Source of the DNA: Streptomyces sp. CT34
GTDB lineage: Bacteria > Actinomycetota > Actinomycetes > Streptomycetales > Streptomycetaceae
Reading direction: 5' to 3'
Assembly: GCF_000805335.1 (NCBI RefSeq)
Contig: NZ_KN708638.1
Coordinates: 5,747,359 to 5,811,358, forward strand
Length of the DNA: 64,000 nt
Shown piece by piece: positions 26,137 to 33,336 of the stretch. The notes beneath the pieces were generated by a model that saw only the letters and a program-made list of their open reading frames with translations, ran no database searches and had not been told where the DNA came from. A program made the translations under genes and the position numbers. Positions within the stretch are counted from its first letter, which is position 1; each line of letters opens with the position of its first letter.

Positions 26137-27282
26137 ATGACTGATGCCGCCGCTCCCCGCCGCCTCCGCGTACTCGCCGCCATGTCCGGCGGTGTCGACT
26201 CCGCCGTCGCCGCGGCCCGCGCCGCCGAGGCGGGCCACGACGTGACCGGCGTCCATCTCGCGCTGTCCGAGAACCCGAAGTCGTTCCGCACCGGCGCCCG
26301 CGGCTGCTGCACGATCGAGGACTCCCACGACGCCCGCCGCGCGGCCGACGTGATCGGCATCCCCTTCTACGTCTGGGACCTGGCCGAGCGCTTCCGTGAG
26401 GACGTCGTCGAGGACTTCATCGCCGAGTACGAGGCCGGGCGCACCCCGAATCCCTGCCTCCGCTGCAACGAGAAGATCAAGTTCGCCGCCCTCCTGGACA
26501 AGGCCCTCGCCCTGGGCTTCGACGCGGTGTGCACCGGCCACTACGCCACGGTCGTGGTGCGCGAGGACGGCAGCCGCGAGCTGCACCGCGCCTCCGACAT
26601 GGCCAAGGACCAGTCCTACGTCCTCGGAGTCCTCGACGACCGCCAGCTGGCGCACGCGATGTTCCCCCTGGGCGACACCCGCACCACCAAGGCGGAGATC
26701 CGCGAAGAGGCCGCCCGCCGCGGCCTGTTCGTCGCCAAGAAGCCCGACAGCCACGACATCTGCTTCATCGCCGACGGCGACACCCAGGGCTTCCTCGCCA
26801 AGCGCCTGGGCGCGGCCGAGGGCGACATCGTCGACGAGTCCGGCACGGTCGTCGGCACGCACGAGGGCGCGTACGGCTTCACCATCGGCCAGCGCAAGGG
26901 CCTGCGCATCGGCCGCCCTGCCCCCGACGGCAAGCCCCGCTACGTCCTCGACATCTCCCCGGTGGACAACACGGTCACCGTCGGCCCCGTCACCTCCCTC
27001 GACGTCACCGCCCTGACCGCCATCCGCCCCCGCTGGTGCGGACGCCCGCCGACGGCCGGCCCCGCCACGTACACCGCGCAGCTGCGCGCGCACGGCGGCG
27101 AGACCGAGGTGACCGCCGAGCTCGTCGACGGCACCGAGCTGCGGGTCGTCTTCACGGAGCCGGTGCGCGGCGTCGCACCCGGCCAGGCGATCGTGCTCTA
27201 CGACGGCACCCGGGTGGTCGGCTCGGCGACCATCGCCACGACCGAGCGCCGGGCCGCGGCCGAAGCGGGCCGGACCGCCTGA
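26137..27282 (+). CDS. mnmA: tRNA-specific 2-thiouridylase MnmA
   Basis: 381 residues. It puts sulfur on U34 of tRNAs for Lys, Glu and Gln. ATG at 26137 with CTGGAG ahead. The ATP-binding PP-loop SGGVDS is at 17-22. The catalytic cysteine pair is Cys107 (TPNPCLRCN) and Cys209 (DSHDICFI), matching the E. coli pair. FTIGQRKGLRIG and a C-terminal beta-barrel follow. An additional Cys-Cys (RGCC, 57-58) and Cys110 are features seen in actinobacterial members. It lies downstream of the cysteine desulfurase, its likely sulfur donor. Confidence 0.96.
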   Translation: MTDAAAPRRLRVLAAMSGGVDSAVAAARAAEAGHDVTGVHLALSENPKSFRTGARGCCTIEDSHDARRAADVIGIPFYVWDLAERFREDVVEDFIAEYEAGRTPNPCLRCNEKIKFAALLDKALALGFDAVCTGHYATVVVREDGSRELHRASDMAKDQSYVLGVLDDRQLAHAMFPLGDTRTTKAEIREEAARRGLFVAKKPDSHDICFIADGDTQGFLAKRLGAAEGDIVDESGTVVGTHEGAYGFTIGQRKGLRIGRPAPDGKPRYVLDISPVDNTVTVGPVTSLDVTALTAIRPRWCGRPPTAGPATYTAQLRAHGGETEVTAELVDGTELRVVFTEPVRGVAPGQAIVLYDGTRVVGSATIATTERRAAAEAGRTA

Positions 27283-27292
27283 CCGGCCCGCT

Positions 27293-27313
27293 CCCGCCCG
27301 ACTTCCGGGCGGG
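27293..27313 (+). terminator. Hairpin after mnmA
   Basis: CCCGCCCG-ACTTC-CGGGCGGG, an 8-bp perfect stem about 10 bp after the mnmA stop; no T-tract. Confidence 0.55.
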
Positions 27314-27355
27314 CGGCAGCGCCCGGCCGGCCGCCAGGCACTGCCCCTCGGCGTC

Positions 27356-27379
27356 GGAACTGACAAATGTCACCGCGTT
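27356..27379 (+). promoter_or_regulatory. Possible ECF-type promoter with dyad
   Basis: GGAAC, then 15 bp, then CGTT resembles ECF-sigma promoters. Between them TGACA-AA-TGTCA is a 5-bp dyad. It lies about 105 bp ahead of the membrane-protein gene. Which sigma factor would use it is not known. Confidence 0.35.
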
Positions 27380-27485
27380 CCAGGGACAGTTGAGACTGCC
27401 GCCGGGCGGGCTCGGTACCCGAAGCTGATGGCGCAAGGGAACGGCGTACAGCCGCAGTTCACAGCCCAGCTCGGGGGAGTCCGTC

Positions 27486-28289
27486 ATGCGTCAGAGCCAA
27501 CCCGCCGCCGACCCGGCCGCCGGCACGTCCGCCACCACGTCCGCCGGAGAGCGGCCCGGTGGCCAACGGCCCGCCGGGAAGCAGCTGCTGGCGGCGTTCG
27601 GCCCGCTGATCCTGGATGCCGGGATTCCGCTGGGCCTGTATTACGCCCTCAGCAGCGGCGCCGGGATGAGCGATGTGGCAGCCCTGGGATGGAGCAGCGT
27701 GGTCCCGGCGCTCCGCACGGTGTGGGGACTGGTCCGCAGCCGGAGCGTCAACGGCCTGGCGCTGCTGATCCTGGCCGTCAACGCGGTGGGGCTGGCGCTC
27801 AGCACGGTGGCCGGCGATCCGCGGCTGATGATGGCCAAGGACAGCGGTGTCAGCAGCGTGGTCGGGATAGCGGTGCTGCTCTCCCTGCGGACCGGGCGGC
27901 CGTTGATGACCGCCGGGCTCAAGCCCTGGGTGACGAAGGGCAGTCGGGCCGGCGAGGCCGCCTGGGACCGGCTGCGGGCCGCCTCGGAGCCCTTCCGGCG
28001 GGCGGAGCGGCGGTTCTCGCTGATCTGGGGGTGCGCGCTGCTGGCCGAGTGCGTCATCAGGGTGATCGGCGCCTACACCCTGCCGGTGCACGTCATGGTC
28101 TGGCTGGGCAATGTGCTGGCCATCGTGGCCGTCCTGTTCGCCATGGTGGTGGCGGGCGCGGCCGGCGCCCATCCCCTGGAGCAGCTGGTCAACGCCGAGG
28201 TGGCGCGGGACGAGGCGGGGCGCCGGACCGAGGCCGCCGGGACCCGGGCGGCCGAGCCGGTCGCCGGGCGGGGTGCCACGGCGGACTGA
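27486..28289 (+). CDS. VC0807-like membrane protein
   Basis: 267 residues, ATG with GGGGGAGT upstream. Residues 1-35 are polar and Thr/Ala/Gly-rich. Six hydrophobic helices follow, among them LLAAFGPLILDAGIPLGLYYAL, ALLILAVNAVGLALS, SVVGIAVLLSL and VWLGNVLAIVAVLFAMVV. Short conserved-looking patches (DPRLMMAKDSGVSS, GRPLMTAGLKPW) sit between helices. This layout matches the VC0807 family, whose function is unknown. It is monocistronic, followed by a large hairpin. No enzyme motif seen. Confidence 0.78.
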   Translation: MRQSQPAADPAAGTSATTSAGERPGGQRPAGKQLLAAFGPLILDAGIPLGLYYALSSGAGMSDVAALGWSSVVPALRTVWGLVRSRSVNGLALLILAVNAVGLALSTVAGDPRLMMAKDSGVSSVVGIAVLLSLRTGRPLMTAGLKPWVTKGSRAGEAAWDRLRAASEPFRRAERRFSLIWGCALLAECVIRVIGAYTLPVHVMVWLGNVLAIVAVLFAMVVAGAAGAHPLEQLVNAEVARDEAGRRTEAAGTRAAEPVAGRGATAD

Positions 28290-28332
28290 GCCCGGCCGGT
28301 CCGACCCGGCCTGCCCGGCCGCCGGGGGTGAG

Positions 28333-28379
28333 GCCGCCCAGGACTCCGGCGTACGGGGGTCCTCGCAGTCCTGGGCGGC
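28333..28379 (+). terminator. Large hairpin after VC0807-like gene
   Basis: GCCGCCCAGGACT (28333-28345) pairs perfectly with AGTCCTGGGCGGC (28367-28379); the 21-nt loop is itself GC-rich. Confidence 0.65.
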
Positions 28380-28422
28380 TGCCCCACCCGGGAGGAACAG
28401 CGGAAGGCGGGGCGGGCAAGGA

Positions 28423-28485
28423 GCCTTGCCGGAAGGGTGAGGAGCCTTGTCGGCAGGACAAGGTGCCTTATCGGCGGAGGAGTTG
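28423..28485. repeat. 21-bp imperfect tandem repeat, three copies
   Basis: Copies begin at 28423, 28444 and 28465 with GCCTTGCCGGAAGG, GCCTTGTCGGCAGG and GCCTTATCGGCGGA. They lie about 170-230 bp ahead of gdhA, between a terminator and a small GGAGTT/AACTCC hairpin. The rest of the 361-bp spacer holds no other gene I can support. Confidence 0.7.
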
Positions 28486-28650
28486 GGGAAACTCCCCGCA
28501 GGAACGGCGTGTCGGGCACCCCGCGGTCGAGGAGCGGGCCCGTGGCCAATAGGGTCGGCGGTGCGACGGGACGTCAGCGGCCTGCGCCGGCGGTTCACAC
28601 GGTGATCCGGCGGCCTGCGGCTTTCGTCGGCCACGAAGGGAACACACGTC

Positions 28651-30027
28651 ATGCCGACCGTTCGAACCGATGCCAGGTCCGGCGCGCGCGCCGCCGGGAC
28701 GGCATCCCTGCACGCCGAGCTGGTCCGCCGGAACCCCGGCGAGCCCGAGTTCCACCAGGCTGCCCTGGAAGTCCTGGAGACGCTGGCGCCCGTGCTGGCG
28801 GCCCGTCCGGAGTTCGTCGACGCGAAGATCCTGGAGCGGATCTGCGAGCCGGAGCGGCAGATCATGTTCCGGGTGCCGTGGCAGGACGCTACCGGGACGA
28901 TCCGGGTCAACCGCGGCTTCCGGGTGGAGTTCAACAGCGCCCTCGGCCCGTACAAGGGCGGGCTGCGCTTCCACTCGTCGGTGAATCTGGGGATCGTGAA
29001 GTTCCTCGGCTTCGAGCAGATCTTCAAGAACGCGCTGACCGGCCTGAACATCGGCGGCGGCAAGGGCGGTAGCGACTTCGACCCGCACGGCAGGTCGGAC
29101 GCCGAAGTCATGCGCTTCTGCCAGTCGTTCATGACCGAGCTGCACCGCCATCTCGGCGAGCACACCGACGTACCGGCCGGCGACATCGGCGTCGGCGGCC
29201 GGGAGATCGGCTATCTCTTCGGCCAGTACCGCCGCATCACCAACCGCTGGGAGGCCGGCGTCCTCACCGGCAAGGGCCTGGAGTGGGGCGGCTCCAGGGC
29301 CCGTACGGAGGCCACCGGCTACGGCAACGTGCTCTTCACCGAGGAGATGCTCAAGCGGCGCGGCGAGGAGCTGGACGGGCAGCAGGTGGTGGTCTCCGGG
29401 TCCGGCAATGTCGCGATCCACACCGTCGAGAAGGCCCAGGCGCTCGGCGCCCACGTCCTGACCGTCTCGGACTCCGGCGGCTATGTCGTCGACGAGAAGG
29501 GCATCGACCTGGCGCTGCTCAAGCAGGTCAAGGAGGTCGAGCGCGGCCGGATCAGCGACTACGCGCAGCGCCGCGGGGTGTCCGCCAGGTACGTGGAGGG
29601 CGGTCGCGTCTGGGACGTCGCCTGCGATGTGGCGCTGCCGTCGGCCACCCAGAACGAGCTGGACGCGGACGCCGCGCGGATCCTGGTCCGGGGCGGCGTC
29701 AAGGCGGTCTCCGAGGGCGCCAACATGCCGACCACCCCGGAGGCCGTGGCGCTCCTCAAGGAGGCCGGGGTGGCCTTCGGTCCGGGCAAGGCCGCCAACG
29801 CGGGCGGGGTGGCGACCAGCGCACTGGAGATGCGGCAGAACTCCGCCCGCGAGGCGTGGCCGTTCGAGCGCGCCGAGGGTGAACTGGCCGCGATCATGCG
29901 GGGGATCCACGACACCTGCTACCGGACCGCCGAGCGGTTCGGGCTGCCCGGCGACTACGTGGCGGGCGCGAACATCGCCGGCTTCGAGCGGGTCGCGGAC
30001 GCGATGCTGGACCAGGGCCTGATCTGA
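28651..30027 (+). CDS. gdhA: NADP-type glutamate dehydrogenase
   Basis: 458 residues. It makes glutamate from 2-oxoglutarate, ammonia and NADPH. GAAGGGA precedes the ATG. Substrate lysines are Lys102 (NSALGPYKGGLRFHSS) and Lys138 (NIGGGKGGSDFDP). The dinucleotide fold has SGSGNVAIHTVEKAQ. Length and motifs are those of the hexameric small-subunit class, usually anabolic and NADP-linked. It is monocistronic with a hairpin after it, and tandem repeats upstream may be part of its nitrogen control; I see no GlnR-type box that I would vouch for. Confidence 0.96.
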   Translation: MPTVRTDARSGARAAGTASLHAELVRRNPGEPEFHQAALEVLETLAPVLAARPEFVDAKILERICEPERQIMFRVPWQDATGTIRVNRGFRVEFNSALGPYKGGLRFHSSVNLGIVKFLGFEQIFKNALTGLNIGGGKGGSDFDPHGRSDAEVMRFCQSFMTELHRHLGEHTDVPAGDIGVGGREIGYLFGQYRRITNRWEAGVLTGKGLEWGGSRARTEATGYGNVLFTEEMLKRRGEELDGQQVVVSGSGNVAIHTVEKAQALGAHVLTVSDSGGYVVDEKGIDLALLKQVKEVERGRISDYAQRRGVSARYVEGGRVWDVACDVALPSATQNELDADAARILVRGGVKAVSEGANMPTTPEAVALLKEAGVAFGPGKAANAGGVATSALEMRQNSAREAWPFERAEGELAAIMRGIHDTCYRTAERFGLPGDYVAGANIAGFERVADAMLDQGLI

Positions 30028-30054
30028 TCCGGTGGCACGGCACCGCTCCACGGC

Positions 30055-30083
30055 TGCCCCGGGCCCGCTCCGGGCGCGGGGCA
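30055..30083 (+). terminator. Hairpin after gdhA
   Basis: TGCCCCG (30055-30061) pairs with CGGGGCA (30077-30083), with an inner GCCCG-CTC-CGGGC stem and one G/G mismatch. Confidence 0.6.
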
Positions 30084-30161
30084 CTGCCGTTCCCGGGGGC
30101 GCCCCCGAGGACCTGTCCGGGGGCGGGACCGCGTGCCCCCGCCCCCTCGTAGGGTGGCCGC

Positions 30162-30704
30162 ATGAATATCTGCGTCTTCTGTTCCGCCGCCGACCTTGAC
30201 GACCGTTATGTCACCCCCGCCCGGCAGTTCGCCGAATTGATAGGTAAGGGCGGTCATGCCCTGGTTTGGGGTGGTTCGGACACCGGGCTGATGAAGGTCA
30301 TGGCCGACGGCGTGCAGGAGGCCGGCGGGAAGCTGATCGGCGTCTCCGTGGAGTTCCTGGCCCACAAGGCGCGGGCCGGCGCGGATGAGATGGTCGTCAC
30401 CAGGGACCTCGCCGAGCGGAAGGCGCAGCTGCTGGCGCGCGCCGATGCCGTCGTCGTCATGGTGGGCGGTACGGGCACCCTGGACGAGGCCACCGAGATC
30501 CTGGAGCTGCGCAAGCACGGGATGCACCGCACGCCGGTCGTGCTGCTCAACACCGCTGGTTTCTACGACGGGTTGAAGGAGCAGTTCCGGCGGATGGAGG
30601 CGGAGGGGTTCCTCCCGATCCCCCTCACCGACCTGGTGTTCTTCGCGGACGACGGGGCCGCCGCGCTGGCCTACCTGGAGGAGCGGGCCGGCGCCGGGGC
30701 GTGA
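30162..30704 (+). CDS. LOG-family nucleotide hydrolase (Rossmann fold, TIGR00730 type)
   Basis: 180 residues. The start MNICVFCSAADLDDRY and the pair VWGGSDTGLMKVMADG and MVGGTGTLDEATEI are the LOG-family signature (GGGxxGLM and GGxGTxxE). Members release free bases from nucleoside 5'-monophosphates; plant LOG activates cytokinins. In bacteria the natural substrate is often unclear. The Lys in GLMKV replaces the usual Gly, so specificity may differ. TAGGGT lies 6 nt before the ATG: probably leaderless. The first codons include low-GC choices (TTG ATA GGT AAG), unlike most genes here. Confidence 0.85.
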   Translation: MNICVFCSAADLDDRYVTPARQFAELIGKGGHALVWGGSDTGLMKVMADGVQEAGGKLIGVSVEFLAHKARAGADEMVVTRDLAERKAQLLARADAVVVMVGGTGTLDEATEILELRKHGMHRTPVVLLNTAGFYDGLKEQFRRMEAEGFLPIPLTDLVFFADDGAAALAYLEERAGAGA

Positions 30705-30751
30705 CCCGGTGCGTACCTTGTGCGGGCCGTGCCCTCGTTAGGATCGGCCCC

Positions 30752-31441
30752 ATGGGAACGCACTTGATCACGGGCGCAGGGTCGGGTATCGGAGCGGCGG
30801 TCGCACGGCGGCTGCTGGCGCGCGGTGAGGAGCTGTGGCTGCTGGCGCGGGACGCCGTACGGGCGAAGGAGCTGGCCGAGCAGTTCCCCGGGTCGCACGC
30901 CGTCGTCGGTGACCTCGCCAACCCCGAGAAGCTGTCCTTCGCCCTCGGGCGGCAGTCGCTGCCGGACCGTATCGACTCGCTCCAGCACATCGCGGGCGTC
31001 ATCGAGCTGGGCGCCGTCGGCGACCTGCCGGCCAAGGCGTGGCAGCGCCAGCTCGCCGCCAACCTGGTCGCGCCCGCCGAGCTGACCCGGCTGCTGCTGC
31101 CGCTGGTACGGATCGCCCAGGGCGACATCGTCTTCGTCAACTCCGGTGCCGGGCTCGACGCGCGCGCCAACTGGAGCGCCTACGCGGCGAGCAAGCACGG
31201 CCTCAAGGCGCTGGCCGACTCGCTGCGCGCGGAGGAGCACGGCAACGGCGTGCGGGTGACCTCGGTCTACCCGGGGCGCACGGCGACGCCCATGCAGGAG
31301 AGCGCCCACCGCCAGGAGGGCCAGGAGTACGACCCGTCCCGCTGGATCGACCCGGAGTCGGTCGCGACGGCGATCCTCACGGCGATCGACCTGCCGCGGG
31401 ACGCCGAGCTCAAGGACGTGGTGGTCCGGCCGGGGCGGTGA
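30752..31441 (+). CDS. Short-chain dehydrogenase/reductase
   Basis: 229 residues from the ATG at 30752; an earlier ATG would add 17 residues covering the promoter. Coenzyme motif TGAGSGIG (7-14), NAG-equivalent HIAGV, catalytic Ser in FVNSGAGLDARANWS, and YAASK with Tyr and Lys. VYPGRTATPMQ is the usual loop after the active site. TAGGAT is 7 nt before the ATG, again leaderless. It lies 48 bp after the LOG gene but seems to have its own promoter. Substrate unknown. A run of tandem repeats and a strong terminator follow. Confidence 0.92.
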   Translation: MGTHLITGAGSGIGAAVARRLLARGEELWLLARDAVRAKELAEQFPGSHAVVGDLANPEKLSFALGRQSLPDRIDSLQHIAGVIELGAVGDLPAKAWQRQLAANLVAPAELTRLLLPLVRIAQGDIVFVNSGAGLDARANWSAYAASKHGLKALADSLRAEEHGNGVRVTSVYPGRTATPMQESAHRQEGQEYDPSRWIDPESVATAILTAIDLPRDAELKDVVVRPGR

Positions 31442-31453
31442 GCCCGGATCCTG

Positions 31454-31541
31454 ACCGGAGGTCCTACGGGTCGTGGCCGGAGATCCGACGGGTCCCGGCC
31501 GGAGGTCCTACGGTTCCTGACCGGAGAGCCGAAGGGGACGG
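31454..31541. repeat. 22-bp tandem repeat, four copies
   Basis: Units begin at 31454, 31476, 31498 and 31520, each starting (A/G)CCGGAG and sharing most of CCGGAGGTCCTACGG; copies 1 and 3 are closest, copy 4 runs into the terminator stem. They lie between the SDR stop and the terminator, so they are transcribed as its 3' end. Confidence 0.8.
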
Positions 31542-31568
31542 CCGCCCTGCGGGGCGGCCGTCCCCTTC
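31531..31568. terminator. Strong hairpin terminator after the SDR gene
   Basis: A perfect 16-bp stem (31531-31546 with 31553-31568) has a 6-nt loop, followed by a pyrimidine tract TCTTCCCCTTCC. One of the clearest terminators in the window. Confidence 0.85.
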
Positions 31569-31611
31569 CTCTTCCCCTTCCGCTTCCGCGGCGGAGACGT
31601 ACGCTTCGGGG

Positions 31612-32058
31612 GTGACCACTGAAGCGAAGCCGACCGCGGCGGCGGGGTGCGGGTTCCGGGAGATCCGGGGGCTCGTCACCGAGCTGAGCCGCCGCCTGGA
31701 CGCCCACCAGCGCAGCCGGATCGCCGAGCTGGACCTGACGCCGACGCAGGCGAAGGCGCTGGAGGAGCTGGGCGAGCCGAAGACCGCGCGGGAGCTGGCG
31801 GGGGTGCTGTGCTGCGAGCCGCCGAACGTCACCTACGTGATCTCCAAGCTGGAGAAGCAGGGCATGGTCGTACGGCAGCCGCACCCCCAGGACGGGCGGG
31901 CCAAGCAGCTCGTACTGACCGAGGCGGGGCGGGAGTTGCGGCTGGATCTGCTGCGGCGGATGGGCACCCGCTCGCCGCTGGACCACCTCTCCCCCGAGGA
32001 GCGGGTGGCGCTCCGCGACGAACTGCTGAGGGCGCTGGGGCGGGCCGGGGGCGGATAG
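31612..32058 (+). CDS. MarR-family transcriptional regulator
   Basis: 148 residues from the GTG at 31612, with TACGCT 6 nt upstream (leaderless). The winged helix covers LTPTQAKALEELGEPKTARELAGVLCCEPPNVTYVISKLEKQGMVVRQPHPQDGRAKQLVLTEAGREL, the standard MarR pattern with the wing DGRAK. The two neighbouring cysteines CC in the recognition helix region could sense oxidants. It is followed by a terminator and then an AT-rich 10-bp dyad ahead of the next gene, a possible site for this regulator. Ligand unknown. Confidence 0.9.
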   Translation: MTTEAKPTAAAGCGFREIRGLVTELSRRLDAHQRSRIAELDLTPTQAKALEELGEPKTARELAGVLCCEPPNVTYVISKLEKQGMVVRQPHPQDGRAKQLVLTEAGRELRLDLLRRMGTRSPLDHLSPEERVALRDELLRALGRAGGG

Positions 32059-32084
32059 CCCGCCCGCTCCGCGTCGGGCTCCGC

Positions 32085-32113
32085 GGGCCCCGGGTATGGC
32101 CCGGGGCCCTTTT
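32085..32113 (+). terminator. Rho-independent terminator after marR gene
   Basis: GGGCCCCGGG-TATGG-CCCGGGGCCC, a 10-bp stem followed by TTTT (32110-32113). Confidence 0.9.
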
Positions 32114-32118
32114 GTGCA

Positions 32119-32155
32119 GCTTCGATAAAGCTAAAGCTGTAACCATTGTCGAAGC
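32119..32155. promoter_or_regulatory. AT-rich inverted repeat between marR and MetE-like gene
   Basis: GCTTCGATAA (32119-32128) and TTGTCGAAGC (32146-32155) match in nine of ten positions. The spacer has TAAAGCTAAAGCTGTAACC. The patch is clearly AT-richer than its surroundings, as expected of a regulated promoter. Confidence 0.5.
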
Positions 32156-32263
32156 GGACGACCACAGCCCGCACCGCGGCGAACCCGCGGCGGACCCGCC
32201 CCGCCACGCCACGCGGCGGCACCCGACTCCCCGTCCTGGCCGGGGTGCCCCGGCCGCCCCGCC

Positions 32264-32295
32264 GCCGCATACCCTTCCCGGCCGCATACCCTTCC
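32264..32295. repeat. 15-bp direct repeat with -10-like elements
   Basis: GCCGCATACCCTTCC occurs at 32264-32278 and 32281-32295. The second TACCCT lies 6 nt before the GTG of the next gene, fitting a leaderless start. Confidence 0.6.
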
Positions 32296-32298
32296 TGG

Positions 32299-33312
32299 GT
32301 GAGCGAGAACAGCACGCACAAGTGGGCCGCGGGCGCGGCGACCGGGATCGGGTCGATGCCGGGCGGTGACGCGCGGGAAGCGGCGAGGACCGTCACCGGG
32401 TCCCTGGAGGACTTCCCCCACCTGCCGGAGCTCCCCGCCCGCGGGCCGGGCGCCGACATGATCGGGCGCACCCTGGGGATGCTGGTCGAGCTCTACGCCC
32501 ATGTGGAGCCCAGCGGCTGGCGGATCAGCGACCGGCCGGGCCGCGACACCCGCCGGGCCCGCGCCTGGCTCGGCGAAGACCTGGACGCCCTGGAGGAGTT
32601 CACCCAGGGGTACGAGGGACCGCTGAAGGTCTCCGCGGTCGGCCCGTGGACGCTGGCCGCCTCCCTGGAGCTGCACAACGGCGAGGCCGCCCTCGGCGAC
32701 CCCGGCGCCTGCCGGGACCTCGTGGCATCCCTGGCGGAGGGGCTGCGCGGCCATCTCGCGGACGTCCGGCGGCGGGTGCCGGGCGCCGAGGTCGTGCTCC
32801 AGCTCGACGAGCCGTCGCTGACCGCGGTGCTCCAGGGCCGGGTGCGGACCGCCAGCGGCTACCGCACCCACCGGGCCGTGGACCGGGCGGACGTCGAGAG
32901 CGCGCTGCGCGCTCTCGTGGGCGTCGCGGACGGCGCTCCGGTCGTCGTCCACTCCTGCGCGCCGCAGGTGCCGTTCGGGCTGCTGCGGCGGGCCGGCGCC
33001 GCGGGTGTCTCGTTCGATGCGGCACTGCTCACCGAGCGTGAGGAGGAGGCGATCGGGGAGGCGGTCGAGGGCGGTACCGCGCTGTTCGCGGGCGTGGTGC
33101 CGGGCGTGGACGGCCGACTGTCAGACCCTGCCGGTAGCGTCATGGGTGTCAGGACGCTGTGGCGCAGGCTGGGGCTGGCGCCGGGGATTCTCGCGGAGTC
33201 CGTGGTGGTCACCCCCGCGTGCGGGCTGGCGGGCGCTTCGCCCGCGTATGCCCGTTCGGTGCTCGCCCACTGCGTCCGGGCGGCGAGGTCGCTCGTGGAC
33301 AACCCGGAGTGA
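32299..33312 (+). CDS. Methionine synthase-like protein (MetE C-terminal/UROD-type barrel)
   Basis: 337 residues from the GTG at 32299. The frame has ATGIGSMPGGDAREAARTV at the start, SAVGPWTLAASLEL, VVLQLDEPSLTAVLQG, and HSCAPQVPFGLLRRAGAAGVSFD near the zinc-binding region, then VVVTPACGLAGASPAYARSVL near the end. His and two Cys in those patches (HSCAP, TPACGLAG) fit the zinc site of cobalamin-independent methionine synthase. At 337 residues it lacks the N-terminal half of true MetE, so it is one of the short actinobacterial paralogues whose methyl donor is not established. It is followed by ligA 24 bp on. Confidence 0.82.
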   Translation: MSENSTHKWAAGAATGIGSMPGGDAREAARTVTGSLEDFPHLPELPARGPGADMIGRTLGMLVELYAHVEPSGWRISDRPGRDTRRARAWLGEDLDALEEFTQGYEGPLKVSAVGPWTLAASLELHNGEAALGDPGACRDLVASLAEGLRGHLADVRRRVPGAEVVLQLDEPSLTAVLQGRVRTASGYRTHRAVDRADVESALRALVGVADGAPVVVHSCAPQVPFGLLRRAGAAGVSFDAALLTEREEEAIGEAVEGGTALFAGVVPGVDGRLSDPAGSVMGVRTLWRRLGLAPGILAESVVVTPACGLAGASPAYARSVLAHCVRAARSLVDNPE

Positions 33313-33336
33313 CCGGTCTCAAGGACACGGGAGGAC

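Noticed and set aside
25817..26140. 107-residue Ala/Pro/Arg-rich protein before mnmA
   Set aside because: No ribosome site, overlaps the mnmA start, no family; kept only as a note.
27459..29186. Minus-strand frame with repeated ADKAP-type peptides across the 21-bp repeats
   Set aside because: It runs antisense through two good genes; peptide repeats are a by-product of a repeat length divisible by three.
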